This document shows positions 1-12,812 of a stretch of DNA of 64,000 nt, piece after piece. The position numbers and the translations under genes are program-made. The notes beneath the pieces were generated by a model. It worked only from the letters and a program-made list of their open reading frames with translations. It was not told the origin of the DNA and ran no database searches. The first letter of the stretch is position 1. Every line of letters starts with the position of its first letter. Source of the stretch: Apostichopus japonicus (taxonomy: Eukaryota > Echinodermata > Holothuroidea > Aspidochirotida > Stichopodidae). The DNA is taken from contig NC_092579.1 of assembly GCF_037975245.1 (NCBI RefSeq), forward strand, positions 11,704,678 to 11,768,677, in the 5' to 3' direction.

Positions 1-2774
1 AATTCATACAGTCTACATCATCAGTCATGTAACTCCTGGAAATTGGGAAGGGAGGGAGGGGGGAGAGGGGTAATTCAAAGGAATTAACAGTTTTCATAAC
101 CAGTTTTACTTTGGTTTTTATTTTGTCTATTTTGCCAAAACTGTTTATGATATCACTACCAGGAAAATGATTGTTTTCATGTTAAGTAAATAGCAGCAAA
201 TACCTTTTTTAAGAATCACTCATCGTTTGAATAAGACCTTCCTAACCCCCCCTCCCACCCTTCCCATCCCTTTGAGTAGAACCCTGTCATGGGCGTTCAC
301 TTCCTTTGTACAATTAGGCAAGGCAATGATGAATTGTTTTGTAATAGTTACACAAACTGCTGTTTCATTTTCGTTTTTTTCATATTCATCTCACAGTTCT
401 TGATCACGCAGTTACAAAAAGTTCTACGATGACTTTTCCCTCTCCTTTTTGGATATTGTATTCCGCACATTGATAAAGTATTGATTTAGTTTTGATGAAA
501 TCTGCTCAAAAATTGATTGAATTTGACAGAGGAAATTTTCCAAAAAGTAAGGAGGCCTCTAAAGTACAACCACCTGGTATTAATTAATAATGTGTATAGC
601 ATGGTTAGAGAGAAGAATGCCCTAATGCCCCACCCATACAATGCTGATTATCAAATTTCTGAACTTTTGGACAAGTGATCAATATTCATATGAGAATACA
701 ATTAGCCATCAAGGCATACATATATCAGAAGTTTTTTTCATTTTTTTTTCATATTGATCTGCGCTAAAGGGTGTTTAGAAGTTAGGACATTGAATGGATG
801 GGTAGATGCTGGAAAACGGTACGGTACGACCGCTGAGAACCTGTCCGTATTGATATACCACACAGGCTGGTTTGATTGAGCTTAAATGACATCAAATCCA
901 GCAAGCATGCCTCCATGCACGGCCTCGGAGCATGCTCATTCCAAAAAGAAACCGCGGTTAAGTCAGGAATAGTAGCAAATTACAGGAAGGTAAAAAAAGT
1001 ACCTTTCTTCAACCGACTGGCATGCAATTAGAGACAAACCAATGTGTGGTGAGAGAAAGGTGTGAAGTTTGGCTTGAATCTAAATGGAACACCATGCACA
1101 TTAATTAAATGAAATCATCTTAGAATCTTCAAAATGGCAACCTTGCAGTTTCCAATTCTACGCCCGACGAATCGATTCAACACCGACCTGAACTGCGACC
1201 CTTTGAATAACCGGGTGTACAGTTTCGTGGAAACCGGACCGGTATGTATCAAATTGAACACGTTTGGTCCAAGTTTATCAATTATAGTCTCTTTTTATTT
1301 ATTTATATGTATTAACTGCGGGAAGGGGGAAAAATCTGAAAACCATCACAACAAGGTCATCACATCATACTAGGCTAAAATATGATTATTTCTAAACTGA
1401 TTAATTAAGAAATAATCATATCTTTCTTTTGTTCTAATTCGCTTGGTATTAAATGATGCACCGTCATGTAGTAATATTGTTGATATTCAGAAATGAAAAC
1501 TGACTAATTAATATAATTAATTGACAAACTTTGAAATCAGAAAGAAATTATAGATCTGCTAGAATGCCATGCCAACATTTATCTTCAGCATAAGACTTTC
1601 AGTTTCCAGAGTTTATACTGAGTCAAATTCTCATGCAATGAATTATAAACTCTCCCACACTCTTTAAAAATTTATGAGTGAAAATTTTAGGTTTCATGTT
1701 TCGTGACATTTGCGATTTAAAATCTTCACCTTGTCTTTTCAGTCGCTTTGTCAAAAGACATCTCAATTTTTTTTTTTTTTTTCCAGAATCAAGAAAATGG
1801 TTTACTGCTAAATGCTATCGAGACAAGAATAAATGCTTCCCGTGGCATTTAATAACATCCACATCAAGTTTAAATTTGTCACATGGATTTATTTTATTTC
1901 CTCCCCCCCTCCCTCCCCCCGGCTGATTCATACCATAAACTATCAAAAAACCCTTCGAGGGTCCCACTGGATACACCTGAAAATCTCGTAAAGTGAGATT
2001 TATATTAGTTTTGAGAGAAGGAATTTGTCTCCTGACTATGGGAGGCCTCCTCTTTCAGCGACCGACACTTGACAATGACTCACTGTTTATTGAGAGAATC
2101 ATCAAGTAATTCCGTTCCAAATTATTCATACGATAGAATCTCACATGCACAACTCCTCCGAGCAAGAAACCATTTTTTTTGTTTCGTTTGGTGCTTTATG
2201 CATCCTGGTTTGCAAGCGTTAGTTGTCGCAACACCAATCACAAAGGTCCTGAAGTAACGTTGGCCAGGAATCTGCAAGGTTGCCATGGATCAAATTTGAA
2301 ACTATTTTGCATAAAAGCACATAAAATTGATGAAAGGCTTGATCTGAGATATCAATGCTATTTCCCATATGTTACTAAATGAGGCACGCGAAAGGAAAGT
2401 CCAATTTTTAGTTTGAACGAAAAAAAAGGAAATCATTTTATAGACGACAGAATCATAAAGGATAATGCCTCTACCCTCACACATTGAAAGTCAGTTAAAT
2501 TTAGACTGACCTGGTCAACTGACAATACCAGATATGACAATTGTTCTCATTAATTATCATTACTTGTTGCAGAACATTTCAATCTGTGGATGAAGTCAAG
2601 GGTTCTGTTGCTAACGTCAGTTGTAACTATTTATTTTTCATTTTCCTTTTAAAAACAAATCGTATTGACGACACAAATTTCCTGTTCAATTTTTTTTTTG
2701 GCTGTTTTTTTGGGGGGTTTATTATCTCAGATCCAACCATTTGTTTTGAATTATAAATCAAAAAGGACACTCAC
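1..2774. other. RBFOX intron, left edge of window
   Basis: AT-rich DNA with no RBFOX exon: the RNP1 exon expected downstream is absent on the minus strand. It holds a pyrimidine run near 240-265, a C-rich run near 1902-1920 and one exon-like plus-strand segment (1149-1241, see findings). Nothing else recognised. Confidence 0.7.
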
Positions 2775-2828
2775 CTTCGATCCTCGTTCATTGAATATAA
2801 TCTCAACATCAAGAATTGGACCAAATGG
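2775..2828 (-). CDS. RBFOX: RBFOX homolog, internal exon (54 nt, second RRM exon)
   Basis: Minus-strand exon of 18 codons reading PFGPILDVEIIFNERGSK. This closely matches the RBFOX RRM segment (vertebrate QFGKILDVEIIFNERGSK), which covers the end of RRM helix 1 and strand beta-2. RBFOX proteins bind (U)GCAUG in pre-mRNA and control alternative splicing in the nucleus. The exon is preceded by a long T tract ending in CAG and followed by the donor AAG|GTGAGT. Both junctions are phase 0, and the 54-nt length equals the equivalent vertebrate RBFOX exon. The next exon, carrying the RNP1 motif GFGFVTF, was not found between here and base 1, so it should lie beyond the left edge. One oddity: the first residue is Pro where most family members have Gln, giving LFG|PFGP across the junction. 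The identification is very secure; which paralogue it is cannot be told. Confidence 0.95.
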
Positions 2829-4937
2829 CTGGAAAAAAAAACAAAACAAGAATAGATTCACTTCAAAAAGTAATCTCGTACCTGAGAAATATGAAATTTG
2901 TGGTTAATGTAAACCTTACTGATGACCACTAATACACTTGGATGGCAGTCCCAGATGGGTATTAAGAAGACCGGATGGGATGAGGGTGGAAATGGTGTGC
3001 TTTAGGCCTGCATATTCATCTGAGATAAGCAAAGTTACACAAAGATATACTTTTTGTTCCCCAAATTACAACTGAACTTCACAGAACTCAATACGACAGA
3101 CCCACATACTAAGTATGAAGTTAATCCACCATGAAGTATTTGAGTTATCGTGTTTACAAAGCAAGTGTCACACACACAGACACATTCACAACATCATCAA
3201 CATCACATACATTCCTTCTACCTCAGGCAAGGGAACCAATGAAAGTAAAATATTTTCACATTTGAGATGATTAAACTATAAACATACTAGTCAGTATGCT
3301 GTAGTCAGTGTAGCCTACAAGCCTTCAGCACCTCTCTTCATGCAATCACATAGAATTTCATGACACTTTGACGGTAAGTCAATTTTGAACATTTCAATTA
3401 TGAAACGAAAGCACCATTTTTTTCTGTTCTTTTTTCGTTTTTTCCTTTATTTCAAAATGTGGGACAGACCATTCTGTCTCTACAACTGCCTGCGTAATAA
3501 TACTTCAAATGTTGGCCTGGAGAGACATAACTGTTTTCTTGGTTGGAGAAGTTTGTAACCACGGTCAAGTAGTTCAGAGAGTGCGTCTTTCGTCGGTTTC
3601 TCATACCGTTTTGACTATTTCTGGGGTACCCCAACCGCTGGTAAGTACATCCTTAAATCACTCATCTCCAGTCCTCACTTGGGAAATAACTCCAATTTAA
3701 AGGCATCTCCATCCCAACTTTCTCCAGAAAGCTGATCTGGTTGTGAAGAGACTGAGAGGCTGCTATGTCACGGTGACGAGTCTTCAATACCATTACAGCC
3801 ATCAAATTTACAACTTGAGAGATATTTTAAAATTAAGGGGGGGGGGGGGAATTGAAATGAATTACCGGATTGGAAATAATTGTCTCCTTGCAAATTTTCG
3901 TACCCTTTGAGCATTTAAAAAGTTTTTAGCAACCATCTCGTGTGACAATGAAAGTCTCTCTAATGGCTATAAAATTTCGTTCAGACCGATTCATCAACTA
4001 CACTAGAAAACATGGCATTTATCGAATAAAAATCTGTGTTTTGTCATTTTGCGTACAAGCCTTGGGATGGGATGTTTTCTCTGATAATATGATGGCAAGA
4101 AAATTCATGAGTGAATAATGCACAAGACAACAACACAAGGTTCGATACCATACAAAGACTATAGATGTTGAGTGAATCACTTCTATTAATATTTGGACAG
4201 CTGACAGAATCTTCCTCAGCCTAAGGGTGCTGGTGTGTTCAGTTATAAAGCTGGATGGGCCACTAGGGTGAGCAGTAAACCATACTGCCTGAGGCACCAG
4301 TGCGAGTGCATGTACAAGTGGCAAAAGAGGGCTCGGATTCGTTGACGATGATATTGATGGCGAGATGAGATGTTGGATGATCAAATTTGGCAGACTAACA
4401 GGGGTTGGTTTACAAAATCCATGGTCAAGCACAGAAATATGAAATTATTCCACGTTTAACTTCTGCAGTGGACTAAGTGCATGCCGCTTATATATATAAT
4501 ATATTTTATATAATATAAAAGACAGATCACCTTGCAAAAAAACTTAATAAAGCATCTCTGTTTGTTCCTAATATTAAAACTGCCAAATAAAAGATTTGTA
4601 GGTACACTTTTACTACATGATAAGAGTCACGATCAAGTTTATTCTAAGCATTACATGTTGGTGAAGTACATAGTTTTTCTGCCCACCACTTTATTATCTG
4701 GGTTAAAATGTCCGGATACTCAATATAATAGAGAAACAATTAAATGCTAACAGTTCAGTTAAAAATGTACAAAACCCAGTTTTCATTCCTCATAGTGCAG
4801 CAATACAATTTGATCTTTTTCAAGAATGGGAGTAAGTCATTTTTAGGTCTCAAATCGAGGAAGAAAGGAAGGGATGGTGAGGGGGGGTGGGGGGGGTGGA
4901 AATTATAAATTAAATTTCAGACAGTTTCATCACTTAC
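2829..4937 (-). other. RBFOX intron, 2.1 kb
   Basis: Intron between the two RRM exons. It contains a 13-G run (3837-3849), a 137-codon minus-strand frame with no family match (4019-4432), and one TGCATG on the transcribed strand (3339-3344), the RBFOX recognition motif, about 510 nt upstream of the 54-nt exon. Confidence 0.8.
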
Positions 4938-5099
4938 CCCAAAAAGTTGCCTCAGATCTGGATCTCTAAACTTAAAAGGGATATTAGAGACATGTAGCCT
5001 CTTTGGGGTTTCACCGAGCCTCGCTACAGTCGTGACTGTCGACAAGGGCTGGCCGTCTGACCCAGTAGTAGTCTGTGTGCTTACTGTAGGTGAATCACC
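4938..5099 (-). CDS. RBFOX: RBFOX homolog, internal exon (162 nt, start of RRM with RNP2)
   Basis: A 54-codon exon, phase 0 at both ends. The first ~30 residues are a Ser/Thr-rich linker ([12 protein letters not shown]), like the TQTDDAAPTDGQPQ stretch of vertebrate RBFOX1. From residue ~32 it reads [18 protein letters not shown] and ends RQLFG. This is the RBFOX RRM start, with the RNP2 motif LHVSNI and the helix-1 segment almost identical to the family. The acceptor follows a strong pyrimidine tract ending TTCGCAG at 5100, and the donor is GGG|GTAAGTG. The exon joins in frame to 2828-2775 downstream (2.1 kb intron) and to 12812-12492 upstream (7.4 kb intron). It is the diagnostic exon for naming the gene. 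Confidence 0.97.
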
Positions 5100-5347
5100 C
5101 TGCGAAAATTAGAAAAGGAAAAACAAAAAAAAATAGGTCAAAAAAAAGGCTTTCCTTCTGTTTGTCAGTGGAAAAACTATAATGAATATATGAAGCATTT
5201 CAAAAGTCTTTATTTGTTCATTTTGATATTTGGTAAACGAGAGAAGAATTATTTACTTGAGATTTTGCCAGGCAGGATGAAGGGTACAGTTGATGGCAAT
5301 AGTACATGGAGCGCAAGGCCTGGTATAATAAAGAGAGTATTAGTGTT

Positions 5348-5473
5348 ATCAGAGTTAGATTACAGCCATCAACATATGTAACATATACCTACTCTGTTGA
5401 AGCAATGTTAATCAGAGTTACATTACAGCCATTAAGTATGTAACATATTCCTACTCTGTTGAAGCAATGTTAA
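5348..5473. repeat. 63-bp tandem duplication
   Basis: ATCAGAGTTAGATTACAGCC at 5348 recurs as ATCAGAGTTACATTACAGCC at 5411. Both copies end in CTCTGTTGAAGCAATGTTAA. A few differences separate the copies. Confidence 0.88.
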
Positions 5474-8400
5474 TGTTATCACTAGTATAAAGAAAAGAAA
5501 AGGAACTATGCACTTGTCATGTGTAGAACTCCCAGATGTGGCTCTGAACCCCCCCCCCCTCCCCCTCCATTTATAGAAAATTCTTCCACAATTGAAACTT
5601 ATAATGCATTGAAACACATCTTGCAAATTACATTGGGCACATAATGTTTCTTTTCATGGAGAAACCTATTAAATTACTTATATTGTATAATTACCAGTCT
5701 GTTGGATATACCGTTATATTTATTAAAAAATTGTGGGGTGGAGGGGGGGGGGAAGGGTAGAGGAAGGGAGGAGTATATCTGTCCTTTGTTTAAACATTAA
5801 ATGACAAACATCCTATATTAACACCACATTTCTTCAACTTGACCACTGTAAGTGCTTTATCTGATATAATCTGGTTTTAACCACTTATCACTGATATAGC
5901 TAATCAATACATCAATAATCAGAACACCTGATGAAGTGACATGGAACTGAATACAAATAACTCTGATTAATGTGAAAAATCAATACTTGAATAATGGATC
6001 CTCTTCATGGGAAGGGAAAAAATGGTTGATACAAACTGCAAATTATACTTTTCACATATGTTTTATGGTTTTAATTTTTTAATTTTTTTATGAGATTACA
6101 TACACTCCATTAAAATTCCCTTCATTACTATATATATCATACATCCATTTATGGCATTGCAATCAAACTGCTTCTAAGATAATTTGAGTAAGATCAATCT
6201 AAAAGTCCTCAGGGAAATCCCACAACAAAGGCCAAATCATGCAGTATGAAAAACAACGTTTCTTCAAGAGTTGTTTTAAAAATAATATTAAAAAAAAAAA
6301 AATGAAGAAAAAATATTAAAAAATCCTAATGGAGAAAAATATCAAAAGGTTAAGTCATTGATATTCAGATATTATAATAGAGACTTAGTTTCTTGTTGAC
6401 TTTCAAAGTTATCTTTGAATGAAGGAAATTTGAAGGCATAATTATCATTATACTGAATGATGTATATATGTACTTGGTTTAATTGTGTGCACTCAACATA
6501 ATGTTTACGGTGATCCTGTTGTGAGAATCCAACTAAGAACACATCAAACTGATGTAGTACAAAGAAATATGCAAATTTACGTAAACATCTGAAGGTTAAA
6601 TCGACTTGTGTTTGCTGCGACCAATTTCATTCAGACATATCCTCCCAATTAGTTCAACCTCTCTCTCTCTGTCTACAGTAGTTTTTTAATTATCAAACCA
6701 ATCTGTAAGAATTATGTTAATAACCATATTTGGTATTTATTTTATAGTTATGTTTAATACCATATATAGAAGAGCTCATTATGCGTAATCAGGGTACAGT
6801 AACTACTGTACTTGTTGGTAGTTTAATACAGCGTGCGATATTTACCTTTGTACATGTACCATATGAGCTGTGTTATACAAGGCAATAATTATAACTGCAT
6901 AAATAAAATAAAATTCTCACTCTCTCTCTCTCTTTCTCACACCTCTTACACAAAGCCAGATATGATTAAAACAGTTCGAGTTTGTTTCAATGACGTGGCA
7001 CTAATTTTCTGCATAATTCTAGGAGTCACATCTAACATTTAAGCTTCTTAATGGAAACAAACCCAAAGAAGATCTTGTTCATTAATTTACTTCAGAAAAA
7101 AAAACAAATTTTGTTGGCTCCACAGAATTTATAGTAGTAATAGATACTTTATGTATTATTCACTAAGTTTGCAAACGTTTCTGGAATAACAAAAAGATAA
7201 TTCTGGCGTGATACAGCTTTGACGTCATGCATACAATCTTATTTTTGGAAAAAAAAACTGACATGCGAGGTGAAAGTCAGCAAATAGAACAACTTTCTGA
7301 ATTTTTGGATGGCTCAGTCTACAAAAAATTGAAGCTTTAGCAAGGTGTGGCAGGTTTTCGCATGGAATTTAACTTTCTTTAAATTTCCACTGAGCAAAAT
7401 TCTCTGGTAATGATAATATCTTTCTCTGCTTGAAACATGATACACAGAAACATGAAGTACCTTCTGCAACAAACATGGCGGCAACACTCCCTTCATCTTC
7501 AGTTGTTGACTGGCATTCATTTTGTATAGAGTATAAAATTGGCTTTCGATCATTAAATGGTTACTAGGTTGACTGCATGGACAATGTTTAATAGGATGAT
7601 TTTTATACAGTTAAATGCACATTCCCATAGCAAACGAAAACACAGCTCCGGTATTCGAAAGGTTCATGAATATATTGATGCCTGCAGTAACAGAGGCCAA
7701 TCACGTTGTTTACTTCCCGATTTCTTAATATTTACCGTAGACCAACATGTAGTAGACAGTAATATCAAAGATTCCAAAACAGGAAATAGCTGTCAAATTC
7801 TGCTGAAATTTATGAAATCCTCGGAGGAAGCTACGAACCAAATAGTACATAGGAAACTGAAAAAATAGCTTCTCTTGAGATGTGTGAACCCGGAATGATA
7901 AGCGATCCATCTAAATGATGAGTGATACCTGGCATGAACCAAGGTTTTTGTTTCAACGATTAGACGAAATGCGAGTATCTGACAAATATGAAACCTTCTG
8001 GCAAAAGAAAAGTCAATTCCCAGTTCTAATCTTGGGAAATGAACTCACAATTTTCTGGACGGAGAATTAACCTGGGCTATTCTTCTAAGTTACGTGTATC
8101 AGCAGTGTTGATGACACCCGAAACTTGGTTTAATAAGAGGCAGTCTCAATTGATAATAATTGCAAGTTTTCTTCTTTCTTACCATCTGGTACCAAACAAC
8201 TTGTGATTGAAAATCCAGATTCCTAAACGGCCTTGATGGATACAATCCACTACATATAGACTAAAATAGCTTTGATTTTTAACAGAGAGAAAAGAATGAG
8301 ATAAAGTAGAAGAGAATGTTTGGAGTTGCCGAGAGCAGACTGAAATATACTACCTCCAGGATACAAAGGAAGAGGTTAAAAAAAACTACGAAAAATTACT

Positions 8401-8615
8401 CGATCAAAGAGATGAGACCATATATGATGCATTAAGCATTAATTACATAAAACAAAAAAATTCAAAAAACCTGTCATTGGAATTAATCATGTGACATTTG
8501 GAACTCGGCTGTAACTGATTGTGCTGCCAACTGTGACAAGTTAACACATGTTGCCGTTTGAGAACAGGTTAGGAGAAAAATGAAAAAAAATAAAACAATA
8601 ATGTCAACGACATCA

Positions 8616-8641
8616 AAATAATAATAATAATAATAATAATA
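8616..8641. repeat. (ATA)n microsatellite
   Basis: About eight ATA trinucleotides in a row. Confidence 0.85.
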
Positions 8642-10047
8642 AAGGAATGAGATATAGCTATGAATTTAGAGGTTTTCAAACTGTTTTCTGATTAATTGTG
8701 GTGCAACAGAGATAGTTGTATGTAATCACCTTCCCCCACCCCCCCCCAAAAATAGATATGAGATAAACATATAAGTATATTTTCTTCCCTTGCCCCCTTC
8801 CCATAAAGAGTCATTTACAGTAGTATTTGAAGGAGTATCCAATATTTAATGGACTTTGTGGTTTTGATGCTCTGTAATTCTGTTTCAGATTGCATGCCAC
8901 ATGTTTCTTCTTGACCCACACTTGACCTATGACTCACACTCTTACATTAATGTCACCATATGGTAAGTAGTTGAAGATTGTCAAGTTACACATTGTAGAA
9001 GATATGAAATTTAAGTTACCCAGTAATGATATTTACACATACCCAAGCCAATACCCATAATGACAGTATACAGTTAAAAAGAGTTCTTGAACTTTTTTTA
9101 GTTGCCATCTTTGGATAAAAGCCTTGGTGGTTCTTCCTGTGAGGTTTATTATGCCTGTTTACCTCATCAGTCAAGCCTTGATCCAGGGGAGAGACCTTGG
9201 CATGAAGACCATTATGATGATGATTAAAAACAGAACAAGTTGGTATGTTGCCTGCGCATCTAATACTCATAACCATATAAAGACACAACAACAAACGACA
9301 GCCTGGAAATCATCCCTTCGTTACACTCAGCTGAGGAAAATAGCAATTATGGGATTTACAGCCCCAACCATCACTTACAATTAGATATTTTAATACCAGA
9401 TGTTTATAGCACGGTCAGGATATTTCTCATATCCGAGGCAATGGAGCACAAAAAGCCGGAGATCTTGGGAGCAATTAAGCGTGGCAGAAACATGTTACTA
9501 TATAAAACTCTAAAACATGAATACTGTAATATTAAAGCGAACAACTAATGCAGCAGCTCAAATATATACCAGAATAAATGGACCCCAAAATAACACACTT
9601 TGGATTCAAGGGTGGAAATAAGCAGGGGCCAATTAAGGTCTGAATTCTTCCTCCCCTTCTTCTCTCCCTCCCTATTTCTCTTTCCATAACTTCCCAACAA
9701 GTCCAACTACTCTAAAACAGTTTGCCTTATCTGAGAAGATTGTAAATGTGATGCCTTAAACCCTTTGTGCTTATCATCAAAGATGGGAATGACCTTCCAA
9801 TTGCTTCTTCCACACACCTTTTCTTATCCACTTTCATTATGCACTTTTTCCTGTTCTCTTCACCACATATCCAATACATATACATACACATAAATACTCC
9901 CATCTAATCCCCCTTTAATCTCTTTACCCTCCCCATCACTTCTTATCCTCCTTAGCTATTAACTCTCCCTCTCTACTTTACAAAGTTTATTATCAGCTTA
10001 TCTCCTACAGCCCTCTCCTCTTTAGCTCAGCTTCCTTTTCCTTCACT

Positions 10048-10112
10048 GCCTATTGTTCGTGTCTATTGTTCCTGTCGATTGTTCCTGTCCTCTGTTCCTG
10101 TCTATTGTTCCT
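10048..10112. repeat. 13-bp minisatellite, five copies
   Basis: Five consecutive 13-bp units of the type GTCTATTGTTCCT (variants GCCTATTGTTCGT, GTCGATTGTTCCT, GTCCTCTGTTCCT). Confidence 0.85.
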
Positions 10113-10502
10113 GCCTAACTTCAAGTCTATACTCATTTGTTCAATGTCGCAATCAACCTGATCTGTATCGTCTGTGTACCCATGGAGGTTTACCTACATG
10201 GTGTACCTAACCAGTATTCTCCGTTTACACTTTTGTCTGCTTTGGTTAATTTCAGTATAAAATAAAACATTTTGTTCTCACTGCCCTCAAACCCCTTCCC
10301 CCACCCCCCCCCCATTCACTTCAAGTCATTCCCAAATATAGATGGTTCAATTTGAGGTCAAAGATTACATCAATGCAGAAAACAACTACTGTAAGGGCGA
10401 CAGTAGGAATGTTGGTTGAAGTTTGAGCAAGGGTGACCATTTTGTTTTGATATCTAGCATATGTGAGGACAATCCTAATGGGAGTTTAGACGTTTTGTCT
10501 AT

Positions 10503-10631
10503 CTATACACAGCCGTAGTCGATGTACGTTCGCAGACGAGGAGGAGGGGCCTCCCGTCTCTCAGGGATACAGTAGTGTCCTTCGAACCACATATTGCTGC
10601 AGTCTCGCAGGCATTTGCAGTAATTGCGAAT
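10503..10631 (-). CDS. unrecognised 42-codon open segment with exon-like features
   Basis: Minus strand, inside the 7.4-kb RBFOX intron. After an acceptor-like ACTCCTTTCGGTAG the frame runs 42 codons to TAG. It contains NYCKCLRDCSNMWFEGHYC and then IPERREAPPPRLRTYIDYG. The Cys spacing (CxCx3C, then C at +11), Trp, Pro and Arg content and G/C third positions look more like coding sequence than the AT-rich surroundings. The opposite strand is also open across the region (PKGVSILICSQMAESYGQ and more), so the strand is not certain. I do not recognise the protein. Options are a terminal exon of a nested gene, a retrocopy fragment, or chance. Confidence 0.28.
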   Translation of the reverse strand: MRNYCKCLRDCSNMWFEGHYCIPERREAPPPRLRTYIDYGCV

Positions 10632-12491
10632 CTACCGAAAGGAGTCTCAATCCTGATTTGCTCTCAGATGGCAGAAAGCTATGGACAGATCGGATATCCG
10701 ATCCCCAAAGGATCAATGGACGGAGAGATTTGTTAAGTTTTACCTTTCATCCTTGAAGGAACGAAGCCTTAAAAATTTTGATCAACGATGAGAAAGATAA
10801 AATCAGGAAACCTGACCTGTTCACCGCAAGAAATTTGTAGCAATTACTGGCCTTCCAAGGTTTAACCATGAGATTACAAATACTTGTAATAGTTGAGATT
10901 AAATCCCATCCTCAATTTAGAGTTAATCTCCAGAGGATCAGTGCTAATCATGACTGTGTTTATGCGTTATAAAAGTAAAACAACTTGTCTCTCTTAACAG
11001 ATTGGAAGACGCGATCGGTAACATGGAATAAATGAACAGTAAAATTGAATAAAACAAACAGCCAACCTCTCCTGAGTAACCTAGCCCATACAGATGTTTA
11101 AATCCCTTAATTGGTATTACAGAAACAGCACAAGATGTTGTATGAACTGATTCAAAATATATATTGTAAAATTTATATTAAAAGAATATAAAAGTTTTTA
11201 ATATTTTGTTCATTTTAATTGCTTATGAAAATTATTTGTGATATCATACATGTAGACAACACATGCATCAAATTTTGTGCATCACCAGACTGATGTAATA
11301 TTATATTAGTGTCACTATTTAATTTTGATAAAGTCACAGTTTTAACAAAGAGCAAAAGATGGTTGACTTTTTAATACCAAGGTTTGAAACTACTCATCTC
11401 ATTGATCGATCTAATTTCTGCACGAATTACATACATGTACTAAACTAATTATACAAACATGGGTGACTTGTTGCAAAGGTCTCCTTGGTATTTATTTGTT
11501 GATCTATCGTATTTCAAGACCCCAAATATGAAAGGTATATTATTAATTTTTGCATTTCGACAAGTTGTGCAGTTAACACCACTAACCCTCATAAATTTCT
11601 TGTTCACCGAAGGCAATAACTTAACAATGAGACATGATCCCTAATATGATCACGGGCAGCAATGTTTGGTAACAAAATGGATCATTCCATAAATTAGAGC
11701 TTCACTTCATCACACCTCTAGCTTGTTTCTCCTACATATATATCATTGGTGGCAGACAATAACAGACTTCCTCAATCATAACTCACCTTGGCTCATATTG
11801 AGGAGACTTCAAGCATACATAAACACTAACCAACATCTTCTCCTGACTTAATATTTGATAGAAAAGTAAAATGATGAATAGTTGACATGAGAAAACTCTA
11901 AGAAAAAGTTTTTTGGAGTGAAAAATATTCAAATGCGTATAGTCACATCAGAATGGCTGCCGTTGTTTCTAATGTGTGATGCGATTAACCCATACGGAAA
12001 ATAATAAAATGACATAGCATATGAGCCTGCTATGAATAGTCATCAGGCATTGTGTTTTTGAAATTTTATGAAACGTACAGCTCATTTGGAGAGGGCAAGT
12101 TAAAAGACGAATAAGGAAGATGACTTTGCCTTGGACAATGTCTGAAACTCCACTGTTTTGAGAGATGCATTAAACGTACAAGAATAAGTACAGTTCTTCT
12201 AAACATATTTTGGCTTAAAAGGTTGGCCTATTCAAATGCCTGTAGTGTCCCTTAATATAAATTTGAGGACATAATCTACTTTTTCATCCATTCATCAGTT
12301 TCATGCAAAACCTACATGTATATCCACAGCACAAAATTTGAATGTATATATCACAAAGTTGTAAGGGTCAGGGGACAGTGTGTGTATACTATTCTGTTGG
12401 TATATATTTACAAGGCTATGTTAAAGTGGTTCAGAGTTAAATACAACCCTCTGCAAAATGGGGCTTTAAAAGAGTGAAAACCATCACTTAC

Positions 12492-12812
12492 CGCTGATGG
12501 ACTGAGAATGCCTGACTGGTTACTCCCAGGCGGTTCGGCCCCCGACGGCTGCGTTGATATTAACTGTTCGCCCGCTGCTTGTGTGTATGTGACTGGTACT
12601 TCTTGAGGTGCGCTACCAAATACCGCCCCGGCTTCTGGACCCTGGGGCTGGGGTATTGTCCCTGCCATAGCAGCGTGGGTGTAGATGGTGGGTTGTCCCT
12701 GACTGATTGGCTGTTGTTGGTACGCCTCAAGGCTTGTTGGTGGAAGAAACTGTGCTTGGTAGGCAGCGGCAGCATGGGGGACTTGGGCCTGGCCGGCCAT
12801 TGCAAGAGGATG
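12492..12812 (-). CDS. RBFOX: RBFOX homolog, N-terminal low-complexity exon (321 nt)
   Basis: A 107-codon exon, phase 0 at both ends. The acceptor is strong (pyrimidine run ending TTTTTGCAG) and the donor is GCG|GTAAGTG. The peptide begins HPLAMAGQAQVPHAAAAYQ, continues with AQFLPPTSLEAYQQQ, and is rich in Gln, Ala, Pro, Thr and Gly. This matches the character and position of the disordered N-terminal region of RBFOX proteins (vertebrate MAQPYASAQFAPPQNG). The Met at residue 5 of the exon gives an internal start codon that non-coding 5' exons could use, as the MAQPY Met does in some vertebrate isoforms. The exon appears to be the common acceptor for the alternative first exons to the right. 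Low sequence identity is normal for this region; the in-frame, phase-matched link to the RRM exons supports the call. Confidence 0.88.

Larger units (their letters stand above)
5100..12491 (-). other. RBFOX intron, 7.4 kb
   Basis: Mostly unique AT-rich DNA. It holds the 63-bp duplication, an 11-C run (5549-5559), the ATA and 13-bp repeats, the unrecognised open segment at 10503-10631 and a splice-bordered plus-strand segment at 8889-8962. No other gene seen. Confidence 0.75.

Noticed and set aside
4019-4432. 137-codon minus-strand frame in the RRM intron
   Set aside because: No family resemblance. It lies wholly within an intron whose flanking exons are contiguous in known RBFOX proteins.
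10688-10703. Perfect 16-bp palindrome GATCGGATATCCGATC
   Set aside because: About one such palindrome is expected by chance in a window of this size.
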